Positions 7,997 through 17,145 of a stretch of DNA of 25,581 nucleotides are shown here, piece after piece. This DNA comes from an uncultured Saprospiraceae bacterium (GTDB lineage Bacteria > Bacteroidota > Bacteroidia > Chitinophagales > Saprospiraceae). The stretch lies in assembly GCA_937967535.1 (NCBI GenBank), contig CALCMV010000232.1, forward strand, positions 1 through 25,581, read 5' to 3'. The position numbers were made by a program, and so were the translations under genes. Within the stretch, counting starts at the first letter, position 1. Every line of letters starts with the position of its first letter. The notes under the pieces were generated by a model. That model was given only the letters and a program-made list of their open reading frames with translations, searched no databases and was not told the origin of the DNA.

Positions 7997-10900
7997 ATGA
8001 GAACTATATTCACTTTCTTGTTTGTCGGATTTACGGCTTTGCTTATAGCACAGCCTGCCAATGATGAATGTGCTGATGCTATCAATATTCCTACTATTGA
8101 GGGATATTGCTCCGGTGTAGCTGAATTTACTACTTCAGATGCCACTACGAGTATGGGGTTTGGGATTCCTGTCACTTGTAGTCCTGCATGGGATGGTGAG
8201 CAAAATGATGTGTGGTTTACGTTTTCTACTACGCCGACGATTATTGATGTGAGTATTACCGTAACAGGTACTACTTTGCAACAACCGCAGGTGGCGATTT
8301 ATCGCGGAGATTGTAGTGGTTTTGCCGAACTCGTCTGCGTGCAAGGTACGGCAGGGGAAAATAGCGTCATGTTGGATGTTTTGGCACTCGATCCTTTGGA
8401 GACATATTTTTTACGCATCAATGCTGCTACAACGGGGACGGATGGCGATTTTCAATTGTGCATAGATGAGTTTAGTTCCAATGTTATTGCCAATGTGACG
8501 ACGACTGAATGTACGGGATTGCTCTTCGATAGTGGCGGACCGGATGGCAATTATGGTGCTTTTGAAGATTTCCAATTTGTCATTTGCCCCACCGACCCGC
8601 ATGATTGTATTGCAATTACTATTGCTGAATATGATATCGAACCTATCTTTGACAATCTCTCCATTTACGATGGTGAAGATAATAACGCACCGCTTGTCGA
8701 AAGTATTGACGGGCAAAGCAACGGGCAAATCACTTTTGTTCCTGTAGAAACTACGGGTTGTGTCACTATCGGATTTAGAACGGATGGTGGCATTTTTCGA
8801 AGTGGCTTTGAATTGACTTGGGAATGTACACAAGGCGGTTGCCCCGGACCTCCGCCGGATTTTGTGACCTGTACGGGTACATTTTTTGATAGCGGCGGAC
8901 CAAACGGTGATTATGCCAACAACGAAATGGAAGAATATATTATCTGCCCTGATTCGGCATTTAGTTGTCTCAATTTGACTTTTGTAGAATACGACATCGA
9001 ATCATTTTTTGATTTTATCAATGTTTATGAAGGGCAAGGTATAGATAATGGTACTTTTCTCGGTACGCTTGGTGGTATGGGAGGCGGTGTTACTTTCCAC
9101 AGTGAAGGTTGTTTTACGATTGAATTTCAGTCTGATTTTACGGTAACGAATCCCGGTTGGGAAGCCATGTGGGAGTGTACGCAAGAAGCCTGCCCGCCTG
9201 ATGGCAGCGATATAGATTTTCCCGATTTGACGGATTGTAGCGGTACGTTTTTTGACACGGGCGGTGCAAGTGATAATTATTTAAATAATGAAAATTGGAA
9301 TTTTAGTATTTGCCCTGCGGATTCTAACCTCTGTATTGTGCTGAATGTCAATAGCTACGACTTTCCCGGAGATGGTGATGTATTGACTATTTATGATGGA
9401 CCGGATGTGACGGGTTCTATTTTGGGACAGTATTTTGTCACAGGTGCAAATGACGAAATTCAAACGCCAAGTAGTTGTGTGACCATTGCTTTTCAATCCA
9501 ATGCTTTTATTACGGGAGGTGGTTTTGATATTAGTTGGCAATGTACCGAAGAAGAATGTACCATTGATACGCCCATAGTAGTTGATACCGATGTTACGCC
9601 AACCGGCTTGGCGGATATTATTGCCGCAGACGGGGTGGTGATTAGCAATGTTACGCTCAATTGCCCTGATGGTTCGTATGGTACATTCGATACGCCCGGC
9701 AATTGCAATATAGGTATGGAAAGCGGCATTATTTTGACCAATGGCTCTGCTATTAACGCTATAGGACCGGACGCAGGCGGAGGTACAAGTACTGATTTAT
9801 TTGGAGTTGGTGATATGGATTTGAACGACCTGTTTTTGCAAACCGGTTCATTATTTACCACACAAGATGCTTGTATTCTTGAATTTGATGTATTTGCGCC
9901 GACCAATACGCTCTCGTTCAATTATTCATTTGGCTCGGAAGAATATCCTGAATTTGCACCGCCAAATAACGACCTTTTCAATGACATCTTCGGTTTTTTC
10001 ATTAGCGGACCGGGCATTGCAGGACCTTTCAGCAATGATGCCATCAATATTGCCTTACTCCCCGGCACCACCACACCCGTTTCCATCAATAATGTTAATG
10101 CAATTACAAATAGCCAATATTACGTTGACAATGAAGGAGGTCTATGTGTCGAATACGATGCCTTTACTACGGTATTCACTGCCAATGCGGATGTGATTGC
10201 TTGCGAAACTTATCACATCAAACTCGCAGTAGCCGACGTAGGCGACGGCGTATTTGATTCAGGTGTATTCATTCAGGCGCAAAGCCTTTCCACAGGTGCG
10301 GCTTCCATCGAACCGACCTACCAATTTAGTCCGAATATTGATATAGCCATAGAAGGTTGTGCAACGGGTTTTTTCAATGTTTCATTGGATGCAGTACAAG
10401 CCGATACAACGGTTATTTTCATAGAAGTAGGAGGCACAGCTACCAATGGAGAAGATTTTGCCGAAATTCCCGATTCACTGGTATTTTTGCCCGGCGATAC
10501 AATTATTTCTATACCCATTGACCCGATAGAAGATGGTATAGACGAAGGAGTTGAACAAGCTATCGTCTTCCTCACCACGACGACTGATTGTGGCAATATA
10601 CAAACGGATTCGGCAGTCATTGATATGCAGGATTTTATTGATTTGGAAATTGTACCCAACAGCCCCTTTATCACTTGTGGAGATGCCAGCATTGAAATAA
10701 GGGCAAATAATGCGCTTGATTATCAATGGAGTACAGGCGATACTACGGCTTCAATCATAGTAACAGTTACCGAAAATACAAGCTATTTCGTAACAGGAAC
10801 AGTCGGTAATTGTACGGTAGAAGATAGTATTGAAATTATTATTTCCGAATTAGACATACAAACTACGAGCGTACCGATTAGTTGTTTTGAAAATGGTGGT

Positions 10901-13900
10901 TCGATAACAACGACTGTGAATGGTGGTATTGCCCCATTTACATATACATGGAGTGATTCTATTATTGGAAATATTCAAAATCCAACCGATTTGCCGGAAG
11001 GCACATACACCCTCACCGTTACAGATAACAACGATTGTACGGGCATTTCTAGCGTCGAAATTGTGACCCTTGAACCTTTTATCATTGATGTACAACAAGA
11101 TACAACGACTGCTTGCGAGCAGAATAACGCTACGGTCATTATCGTCAATCAACCCACAGGCGATTTTGACATTAGCTACCAATGGGACGATGGACAAAAC
11201 ACCGCTACCGCAGTCGGCTTATCTGTCGGGCAGCATACCGTTAGCGTTACCCTTGCCGACACATTGGGCAATAGCTGTATCGAAACAGGTACAATAGACA
11301 TTAACGTTACGCCACTTTTTACCATTGACCTTGTAGCTACGCCCGAAGGCTGTAATAGTGCAGGCTCAATAGCCGTAGCAGTTACGCAGGGTGTACCACC
11401 TTTCGCGTATAGCATTGATGGTACAACATTCCAATCAGATAGTATATTCACAGGACTCGCGGCAGGAGATTACACCATCATTGTACAAGATAGCGAAGGC
11501 TGTGCTGCTACTGCCCAAGCAACTATTGGTGTATCGTCTATGCCTATACTCACCGGTACAAGCGATGAAGCTATTTGTAGTGCCAATAATGGCACTATCA
11601 CGCTCATGGCTTCCAATGGAAATGCCCCTTACCAATACAGTATTGACAATTGCCTCACCTTCCAGTTTTCGCCCATATTTACGGGGCTTGCGGCGGGTGC
11701 TTATACGGTTTGTACGGTAGATGCAACAGGCTGCCAAGCCACCAATACCATCACTGTTATAGAAACCGAGCCTGTCCAAATTAATATTGACGATGCCTTC
11801 AGTACCGATTGCGGCGAAGAAACCGCTAGCATTATCGTTGACAATGTGGTGGGCGGTGTCCAAAATTACGAATACAGTATAGATGGCGGTGTCAATTTTC
11901 AAAACGACAATACCTTCATGCTCACGCCCGGCACATATACCTTAGTAGTACGCGATGCAACAGGCTGCACAGCTTCACTACTGATTACGGTAGCAGCATT
12001 TCCCGGCCCCCTTATTACCAGCAATCTCGACAGTCCGAGTACCTGCGGTGCTATGGATGGTACGATTCAGATATTTTCCAATGGTGGCGCACCACCTCTC
12101 CAATATAGTAATGACGGTGGCATGAGTTTCCAAGCTTCACCCATATTTACAAGTTTGAGTTCGGGAATGTATACACTTGTTGTGGGCGATGCAGGCGGTT
12201 GTTTTGATACTTTGGCAGTCAATTTGAACGAACCCGAATCGCCGCTGATTGACAATGTTTTTACCACAAACCCAATGTGTAGTATCAATGATGGTTTTAT
12301 TGAAATTCTAATTAGCGGCGGCAATGCGAATTTTGAATATAGTATTGATAATGGAGTAACATTTCAAGGGTCAAATACTTTTGAAGACCTCCCTGCGGGT
12401 GAATACGAAATTATCGTAGAAGATTTTCTGGGCTGCCGCGCTACTTCAATGGCGATACTTACCCAAAACGGCGCACCCGAAATCGGCAACCTTCAAATTA
12501 CCCCCGCTACATGTGGCGATGGCAATGGTACGCTGGATGTTACGGTGAATGGCGGCACACCACCTTACATATACAGCATCAACGGTGTCAATTTCCAAAT
12601 GGAAAACAACTTCTTCAATCTCGACCCGGCTGTATACACACTCACAGTACAAGATTCGTTGGGCTGCACCACCGAAATGCTCACGCAAATCGCCTCTACG
12701 GGTTCGCTCATTATTGGCAATATTGAGGCTTCCGACCCTTCTTCATGTGATGTATTGGATGGTGCAATTAATATTTTTGTAAATGGTGGTACGCCCCCTT
12801 ACGAATTTAGTATTGATAATGGCACAACGATCCAAGCCGATGGTTTATTCACTGATTTGGATGCAGGAACATATAACATTCTGATAAGCGATGTCAATGG
12901 TTGCGCTGCTACACAAATCGTACAATTAGCCACCTACAATGACCCTACATTTACCACAATAAATGTAGAAGATACCAAGTGCAATGAAGATGACGGAAGC
13001 ATTGACATTTTTGTTACAAGCGGTACACCCAATTATCAATACAGCATTGATGGTGGCATGAATTTTCAAGGGGGCAATTCATTCAATAATCTGCCCGGTG
13101 GAGTGTACGATATAGTCATAGAAGACTTTACAGGCTGTCAGATTGTAGGCGAAGTCACCATCAATAGTACTGATTCACCCATCATTGCAGACCTGATACT
13201 CAAAGACCCTGCCTGCGGCGACGAAAACGGTACAATCAGCATCACTGTAACGGAAGGCACACCAACATACGAGTATAGCATCAATGGCGGTACAGATTTT
13301 CAAAACGGTACGGTATTCAACGATTTGGGTGCCGGAACTTATGATATAGTCGTCAGAGATGCAGAAGGTTGTGAGAGTTACGACCAAGCTATTTTGGAGG
13401 ATAATGGCGAACTGATTATCGGCGCAGTTGATATAGATGACTCTCTCTGTGATGGAGAAAATGGCACACTCAATGTTGCTGCCAACGGCGGTACAATGCC
13501 TTACCAATACAGTATTGATAATGGCACAAACTTTCAATCCGCCAACGTATTCTCCGGTCTGCCATCCGGCACCTACAATGTAGTCGTTCAGGATGCCAAT
13601 GAATGTACTGCCCTGCAAACCATCAATCTCAACTCATCGGGCGCACCCGAAATTGACGATGTGCTACTCACCTCAGCTACCTGTGGCGAGTCAGATGGTA
13701 TTATTGAAATCGCCGTAAGCAGTGGCGCACCTGCTTACCAATACAGCATTGACGGTGGCACGAACTTCCAAAGCGGCAATACCTTCTCCAACCTTGCTGC
13801 CGGAACTTACGAGATAATCGTAGAAGATGCCATTGGTTGTCAGGTGAGTACAGAGGTCGAAATTCTGCCGACTGCTGCTGCCGTACCACAAATCACCCCT

Positions 13901-14599
13901 GATGGTCCCACAAGTTTCTGTTTTGATGAAGACAGAACACTCAATGCAGGTGATTTTGAATCCTATATATGGTCAACAGGCGAAACCACAGCATCTATCA
14001 CCACCAATCAAACGGGTACATTTTTCGTTACCGTCACAGATAATGAAGGGTGTATAGGTATCGGCGAAATCACTTTGGATGTCACCCCCGAATTTAGCGT
14101 AGATGCCGGAGAAGACATCACCGTAGGGCTTGCCGATGATTTTGATTTGGGCGTTGTGTTTGTTGATACTGATTTCAGTTACTCATGGTCAGGTTCAAAC
14201 GGCACATCCGGCACGGGTTCGGATGTTACATTTACAGCCGATGAAGTCGGTACGATTACTTACACCGTCACTGCTGTCTTTGAAGGCTGCGAAGTCACCG
14301 ACCAAGTAATTGTCACCATAGAAGACCGCAGCAGCTTTTCCGTACCCAATGTATTCTCCCCGAATGACGATAATTTAAATGAAATATTCAGAGTCGTTAG
14401 GACAAATTCTATTGATATTCTGGAGTTTAGAGTCTTCAATCGTTGGGGTGAAGTCGTATACGACAATCCGCAGGGAGAATGGGACGGCAAATTCAGAGGA
14501 CAAGACCAAGTGGCAGATGTGTATGTCTACTACATCGTCCTGCGCCTCCCCAGTACTGAACAGGTAGAACTCACAGGAGACGTATTACTTATGAGATAA
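7997..14599 (+). CDS. Giant SprB-repeat, CUB-domain surface protein with CHU_C (type IX secretion type B) tail
   Basis: This 2200-residue protein starts with a signal peptide (residues 1-19, ending LLIAQ). A domain at about 20-155 (NDECADAI, DVWFTF, AIYRGDC) is common in Bacteroidota exoproteins. Three CUB-like domains follow (about 160-280, 290-400, 410-520; FDSGGPxGxY and IYDG/VYEG motifs), then a choice-of-anchor-L-like domain (about 528-768, FGSEEYPEF and IFGFFISGPG), a Calx-beta-like region (about 775-865), an Ig-like segment (about 891-948), about 13 SprB repeats (about 963-1951), further Ig/PKD-like modules, and a C-terminal gliding-associated CHU_C domain (about 2114-2200, VPNVFSPNDD, FNRWGEVVYD). 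CHU_C tails direct type IX export and surface attachment; SprB-type proteins are adhesins moved along the cell during gliding. Export and adhesion follow from the families; the ligand is unknown. The stop codon abuts the heptamer array at 14600. Confidence 0.93.
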   Translation: MRTIFTFLFVGFTALLIAQPANDECADAINIPTIEGYCSGVAEFTTSDATTSMGFGIPVTCSPAWDGEQNDVWFTFSTTPTIIDVSITVTGTTLQQPQVAIYRGDCSGFAELVCVQGTAGENSVMLDVLALDPLETYFLRINAATTGTDGDFQLCIDEFSSNVIANVTTTECTGLLFDSGGPDGNYGAFEDFQFVICPTDPHDCIAITIAEYDIEPIFDNLSIYDGEDNNAPLVESIDGQSNGQITFVPVETTGCVTIGFRTDGGIFRSGFELTWECTQGGCPGPPPDFVTCTGTFFDSGGPNGDYANNEMEEYIICPDSAFSCLNLTFVEYDIESFFDFINVYEGQGIDNGTFLGTLGGMGGGVTFHSEGCFTIEFQSDFTVTNPGWEAMWECTQEACPPDGSDIDFPDLTDCSGTFFDTGGASDNYLNNENWNFSICPADSNLCIVLNVNSYDFPGDGDVLTIYDGPDVTGSILGQYFVTGANDEIQTPSSCVTIAFQSNAFITGGGFDISWQCTEEECTIDTPIVVDTDVTPTGLADIIAADGVVISNVTLNCPDGSYGTFDTPGNCNIGMESGIILTNGSAINAIGPDAGGGTSTDLFGVGDMDLNDLFLQTGSLFTTQDACILEFDVFAPTNTLSFNYSFGSEEYPEFAPPNNDLFNDIFGFFISGPGIAGPFSNDAINIALLPGTTTPVSINNVNAITNSQYYVDNEGGLCVEYDAFTTVFTANADVIACETYHIKLAVADVGDGVFDSGVFIQAQSLSTGAASIEPTYQFSPNIDIAIEGCATGFFNVSLDAVQADTTVIFIEVGGTATNGEDFAEIPDSLVFLPGDTIISIPIDPIEDGIDEGVEQAIVFLTTTTDCGNIQTDSAVIDMQDFIDLEIVPNSPFITCGDASIEIRANNALDYQWSTGDTTASIIVTVTENTSYFVTGTVGNCTVEDSIEIIISELDIQTTSVPISCFENGGSITTTVNGGIAPFTYTWSDSIIGNIQNPTDLPEGTYTLTVTDNNDCTGISSVEIVTLEPFIIDVQQDTTTACEQNNATVIIVNQPTGDFDISYQWDDGQNTATAVGLSVGQHTVSVTLADTLGNSCIETGTIDINVTPLFTIDLVATPEGCNSAGSIAVAVTQGVPPFAYSIDGTTFQSDSIFTGLAAGDYTIIVQDSEGCAATAQATIGVSSMPILTGTSDEAICSANNGTITLMASNGNAPYQYSIDNCLTFQFSPIFTGLAAGAYTVCTVDATGCQATNTITVIETEPVQINIDDAFSTDCGEETASIIVDNVVGGVQNYEYSIDGGVNFQNDNTFMLTPGTYTLVVRDATGCTASLLITVAAFPGPLITSNLDSPSTCGAMDGTIQIFSNGGAPPLQYSNDGGMSFQASPIFTSLSSGMYTLVVGDAGGCFDTLAVNLNEPESPLIDNVFTTNPMCSINDGFIEILISGGNANFEYSIDNGVTFQGSNTFEDLPAGEYEIIVEDFLGCRATSMAILTQNGAPEIGNLQITPATCGDGNGTLDVTVNGGTPPYIYSINGVNFQMENNFFNLDPAVYTLTVQDSLGCTTEMLTQIASTGSLIIGNIEASDPSSCDVLDGAINIFVNGGTPPYEFSIDNGTTIQADGLFTDLDAGTYNILISDVNGCAATQIVQLATYNDPTFTTINVEDTKCNEDDGSIDIFVTSGTPNYQYSIDGGMNFQGGNSFNNLPGGVYDIVIEDFTGCQIVGEVTINSTDSPIIADLILKDPACGDENGTISITVTEGTPTYEYSINGGTDFQNGTVFNDLGAGTYDIVVRDAEGCESYDQAILEDNGELIIGAVDIDDSLCDGENGTLNVAANGGTMPYQYSIDNGTNFQSANVFSGLPSGTYNVVVQDANECTALQTINLNSSGAPEIDDVLLTSATCGESDGIIEIAVSSGAPAYQYSIDGGTNFQSGNTFSNLAAGTYEIIVEDAIGCQVSTEVEILPTAAAVPQITPDGPTSFCFDEDRTLNAGDFESYIWSTGETTASITTNQTGTFFVTVTDNEGCIGIGEITLDVTPEFSVDAGEDITVGLADDFDLGVVFVDTDFSYSWSGSNGTSGTGSDVTFTADEVGTITYTVTAVFEGCEVTDQVIVTIEDRSSFSVPNVFSPNDDNLNEIFRVVRTNSIDILEFRVFNRWGEVVYDNPQGEWDGKFRGQDQVADVYVYYIVLRLPSTEQVELTGDVLLMR
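10885..13854 (+). repeat. Thirteen SprB-type repeats inside the giant surface protein
   Basis: Units of roughly 75-80 residues repeat the plan C-x-x-x-x-G-x-I, GGxxPYxYSIDGG, FQ, F-x-x-L-x-A-G-T-Y and VxDxxGC. The first two copies are the most divergent (TYTWSD and SYQWDD in place of YSID). Paired cysteines at the start and end of each unit are retained in nearly all copies. Unlike the upstream adhesin, the DNA of these units has diverged, so the array looks old. Confidence 0.88.
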
Positions 14600-14693
14600 T
14601 AGTTCATAGTTCGTAGTTCATAGTTCGTAGTTTGTGCGTGTATATATTTCACGTTTACTATGAACCATGAACCATGAACCATGAACCACGAAC
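14600..14693. repeat. Fold-back heptamer array between the SprB-like gene and the CoA-transferase gene
   Basis: Five 7-bp units of the form TAGTTCR occupy 14600-14634, a 24-bp spacer follows, and five 7-bp units of the complementary form YAYGAAC occupy 14659-14693. The two arms can pair over about 35 bp. The left arm starts at the base after the upstream stop codon; the right arm carries four ATGs, of which only the one at 14681 is in frame with the downstream gene. The unit length is not a multiple of three, so copy-number change would shift which ATG is in frame. Confidence 0.88.
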
Positions 14694-14701
14694 TAACAAA
14701 T

Positions 14702-15391
14702 ATGAAAGTATTTAAAGACGCAGACGAAGCCATTCACGACATACAAGACAATATGACCTTGATGTTGGGCGGATTTGGACTGTGCGGTATTCCCGAAAAT
14801 TGTATTACTGCGCTCGTCAAAAAAGGTGTGAAAGGCTTGACTTGCATCTCCAATAATGCAGGAGTGGACGACTTTGGCATCGGCTTGATGTTGCAGACGC
14901 GACAGGTCAAAAAAATGATTTCGTCTTATGTAGGCGAAAATGCCGAATTTGAACGCCAACTCCTTTCGGGCGAACTCGAAGTGACGCTCACACCACAAGG
15001 CACACTTGCCGAAAAAATACGTGCGGGTGGCGCAGGGATTCCTTCGTTTTTTACGGCTACGGGCTACGGTACCGAAGTCGCAGAAGGCAAAGAAACCCGC
15101 CAGATTGACGGGCGTTGGTATGTGCTTGAACCTGCACTCCACGCAGATTTTGCTTTGGTAAAAGCATGGAAAGGTGATACAATGGGTAATCTGATTTTTA
15201 AAGGCACAGCCCGTAATTTTAATCCAATGATGGCAATGGCGGGAAAAATTACGGTGGCTGAAGTAGAAGAATTGGTAGAGCCGGGCGTACTTGACCCGAA
15301 TTTCATCCATACGCCGGGTATTTTTGTACAGCGTATTTTTCAGGGGGTGAATTATGAAAAACGTATTGAGCAGCGTACGGTACGCACGTAG
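14702..15391 (+). CDS. scoA: 3-oxoacid CoA-transferase (succinyl-CoA type) subunit A
   Basis: Subunit A of a class I CoA-transferase, which moves CoA between succinyl-CoA and an acetoacetate-type 3-oxoacid in ketone-body or butyrate/acetoacetate metabolism in the cytoplasm. The family signature is clear: GGFGLCGIPEN near the N-terminus, SNNAGVDDFGIG, MISSYVGEN, LTPQGTLAEKIRAGGAGIP, and C-terminal HTPGIFVQRI with EKRIEQRT. The 229-residue length is close to the usual size. The catalytic glutamate belongs to subunit B, and no subunit B gene is adjacent, which is unusual. I prefer the ATG at 14702 (MKVFKDADEA), since the alternative at 14681 would add seven residues encoded by the heptamer array. 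The TAG stop (15389-15391) lies inside the palindrome at 15387-15467. Confidence 0.93.
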   Translation: MKVFKDADEAIHDIQDNMTLMLGGFGLCGIPENCITALVKKGVKGLTCISNNAGVDDFGIGLMLQTRQVKKMISSYVGENAEFERQLLSGELEVTLTPQGTLAEKIRAGGAGIPSFFTATGYGTEVAEGKETRQIDGRWYVLEPALHADFALVKAWKGDTMGNLIFKGTARNFNPMMAMAGKITVAEVEELVEPGVLDPNFIHTPGIFVQRIFQGVNYEKRIEQRTVRT

Positions 15392-15467
15392 CACGGTGCT
15401 TCCAGCCCGTGTATTGCGTATATTACGCTGTTCCTAACGCGGCACGGGCTGGAAGCACCGTGCTACG
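15387..15467. repeat. Perfect 25-bp inverted repeat carrying the stop codons of two convergent genes
   Basis: The arms 15387-15411 and 15443-15467 are perfect reverse complements (GTAGCACGGTGCTTCCAGCC type) around a 31-bp loop. The outer GTAG/CTAC supplies a TAG to each flank: 15389-15391 ends the CoA-transferase gene and 15465-15463 ends the convergent nuclease-like gene. The element is GC-rich beside its AT-rich neighbours. It resembles REP-like palindromes, could stop transcripts from both sides, and lacks a T tract. Confidence 0.92.
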
Positions 15468-15912
15468 GAATTTCCGCCAAAAAATCATAACTTCCCTTTT
15501 CGTGATTCATACGACAGCAATAGGTCGTCAAGCCATTAGTCAAGAGCAAATAAGGGACATTAAGTTCCAGATTATAACGTGCGATTTGGTCGAAAGTAGC
15601 TTGGGTAATCTCAATCTTGGCAGACTTACATTCGACGAGCAGATAGGGCTGCGTATTTTCATCAAAAATGAGAATATCACAGCGTTTGCGGCGAGTATTG
15701 ACGGTAAATAATCGTTCTACCTGAATGTGATTTTTAGAATAGTTTTTTTCACGAATTAAATATTCTAACACCAATTGACGTACTAATTCTTCCGGCTGCA
15801 ATACGAGATATTTCTTGCGTATCGGGTCAAAAATGTAGTGTTTGTCACCTTCTTTTTTTGTGCTTAGAAATTCTTTATATTTAGAAAAATCAATATTTAG
15901 TTGATGGTTCAT
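15463..15912 (-). CDS. PD-(D/E)xK nuclease-fold protein, type I restriction HsdR N-terminal-like
   Basis: This 149-residue protein resembles the stand-alone HSDR_N_2-type proteins common in Bacteroidota (IFDPIRKKYLVLQPEE, then a helical region, then the nuclease core). The PD-(D/E)xK core is visible as RCDILIF (D79), LLVECKSAK (E94, K96) and a following helix with Q104. No helicase, specificity or methylase gene lies nearby, so it is not a complete restriction system; its biological role is unknown. The only possible ATG (15912) lies within the heptamer array at 15900-16025, giving an N-terminus of MNHQLN, and the TAG stop lies in the palindrome at 15387-15467. Both ends of the gene are thus formed by repeats. 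Confidence 0.85.
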   Translation of the reverse strand: MNHQLNIDFSKYKEFLSTKKEGDKHYIFDPIRKKYLVLQPEELVRQLVLEYLIREKNYSKNHIQVERLFTVNTRRKRCDILIFDENTQPYLLVECKSAKIEITQATFDQIARYNLELNVPYLLLTNGLTTYCCRMNHEKGSYDFLAEIP

Positions 15913-16025
15913 GCTTGAAAGTTCATAGTTGAAAGTTCATGGTTCATAGTTAGCAGTTCTTAGTAAAGAGTCTTTTTATATAACGAAAAAAACTATGAAC
16001 TATGAACTATGAACCATCAACTAAA
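15900..16025. repeat. Fold-back heptamer array between the nuclease-like and amidase genes
   Basis: Nine degenerate 7-bp units (GTTCATG, GTTCATA, GTTGAAA and variants) span 15900-15962. After a spacer with an A-run and a T-run, ACTATGA three times, ACCATCA and ACTAAAC lie at about 15992-16026. The arms are complementary. Read on the minus strand, the array begins in the amidase stop codon (TAG, 16023-16021) and ends in the ATG (15912) of the downstream gene. The words are those of the array at 14600-14693. Confidence 0.85.
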
Positions 16026-17124
16026 CAACTTGCACATAGCTGCTATGCGTCCATTCGCCCTCGTCAATTTTGACCCATACGCCGTCTTTGTCGAGTATGC
16101 TTACGATGTCGCCTTTGGTGAGGCGTTTGATTTTATCAAAATTTGTACCCGGACCTGTGCGTACTGCAAGGCGGTCGGTGGTGACATAGCCGCGTTTGCT
16201 TTCCTGAAACTTGATGTATTTGCCATGTACCCAACGCTCGCCGCCGGAGAGTTTGACCCAATTGCCTTGTGTGCTGACGACTTGTACCGTTGCACCGTCA
16301 TTCAGGCTATCAACTTTGGGGTAGTGCGAACCCGGTCCACTACGCACATTGAGGTCGCTGCCATCTACATCCACAGTCGCTACTTTTCCGGTAAATCTCA
16401 TGCTGACATAATCGCTGTGAATCCAACGGTCATCTCCGATTCTAAACCAATCGCCAATACGGTCATATACATTAACTTGGGTATTCATAGCGAGTTTATC
16501 TACAGCAGGATAGGAAGAACCATTGCCTGCACGCACATTGAGGTCGCTTACATTGACGATGGCTTGTTTTATAGGGTCGGCAACAGGGAGATTGACTCCC
16601 TCATTGACATCGCGGCGAAATGCCTGCCACGCATCTTCTTCAATCATCATTCGCGGACAATCTTTGCCCGTAATATCGTAGTGCCGATAGAGTTGGAATA
16701 TGGTAAAGTTATATTTGTTGAGTAGTTTTTGGACTAACTTTACGGAGTTTTGGTAGGTTGTATTCCAGTCGGCATCTTCATTGACACACATTTCTACACC
16801 AATCAAAAAATAATTCGGATTTCTATCGCCCTCCGCAATACTCCGACCAATGGGTTTGTACTCCCGCGCCCCTACATGAAATGCCACTTCATTTTCGGGC
16901 AAACACTGAAGAATAGTCTCCTCATCTACAATGTAATGTGCTGATGCAAAGCGATTTGTAGAATTGAAATAATTGCGATTTGCCCACGAATTTGACCCTG
17001 ACATGGTGTTGGCAGTCCAATGTACGACTACGCCTTTCATGTCGTAAATCGTATAGCGTTCGGGGTTTCGCAGAAACGGACGATTCCTTCTGCTGGTCAA
17101 CAAACCGTTTTTTATTGATAACAT
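16021..17124 (-). CDS. N-acetylmuramoyl-L-alanine amidase with three SH3b domains
   Basis: A zinc amidase of the amidase_2/PGRP family that cuts between N-acetylmuramic acid and the first alanine of peptidoglycan stem peptides. The catalytic domain covers about residues 20-176. H35 (VVVHWTAN), H148 (YRHYDITGKDCP) and C156 are the likely zinc ligands, with E111 (IGVEM) and SAHYIVD also conserved. Three bacterial SH3 domains follow at about 187-243, 255-306 and 314-367, each with the LNVRSGPG-type motif and a WIHSDYV-type end; SH3b domains commonly bind cell-wall peptides. There is no signal peptide, so export would need lysis or a dedicated secretion system, as for phage endolysins. It could be a phage-derived or peptidoglycan-recycling enzyme; no phage genes surround it. 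Its stop codon lies in the heptamer array. Confidence 0.92.
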   Translation of the reverse strand: MLSIKNGLLTSRRNRPFLRNPERYTIYDMKGVVVHWTANTMSGSNSWANRNYFNSTNRFASAHYIVDEETILQCLPENEVAFHVGAREYKPIGRSIAEGDRNPNYFLIGVEMCVNEDADWNTTYQNSVKLVQKLLNKYNFTIFQLYRHYDITGKDCPRMMIEEDAWQAFRRDVNEGVNLPVADPIKQAIVNVSDLNVRAGNGSSYPAVDKLAMNTQVNVYDRIGDWFRIGDDRWIHSDYVSMRFTGKVATVDVDGSDLNVRSGPGSHYPKVDSLNDGATVQVVSTQGNWVKLSGGERWVHGKYIKFQESKRGYVTTDRLAVRTGPGTNFDKIKRLTKGDIVSILDKDGVWVKIDEGEWTHSSYVQVV

Positions 17125-17145
17125 TATTAATGCTTAAATGAATTG

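Noticed and set aside
14693..15394. 233-residue antisense ORF opposite the CoA-transferase
   Set aside because: The sense frame has a full family signature; the antisense product is rich in His, Phe and Cys and has no recognisable motif.
15409..15711. 100-residue plus-strand ORF after the CoA-transferase
   Set aside because: It begins in the palindrome and runs antisense through the nuclease-like gene with PD-(D/E)xK motifs.
16009..16725. 238-residue plus-strand ORF opposite the amidase, starting MNHQLN
   Set aside because: Its start lies in the heptamer array and its body is the shadow of the amidase and SH3b coding strand, which is clearly real.
15463..17124. Restriction or anti-phage defence island
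   Set aside because: The HsdR-N-like protein is alone, without methylase, specificity or helicase genes; the amidase and lipoprotein next to it do not form a known defence set.
16021..17124. Prophage remnant suggested by the endolysin-like amidase
   Set aside because: No other phage gene, integrase or tRNA attachment site is visible in the window.
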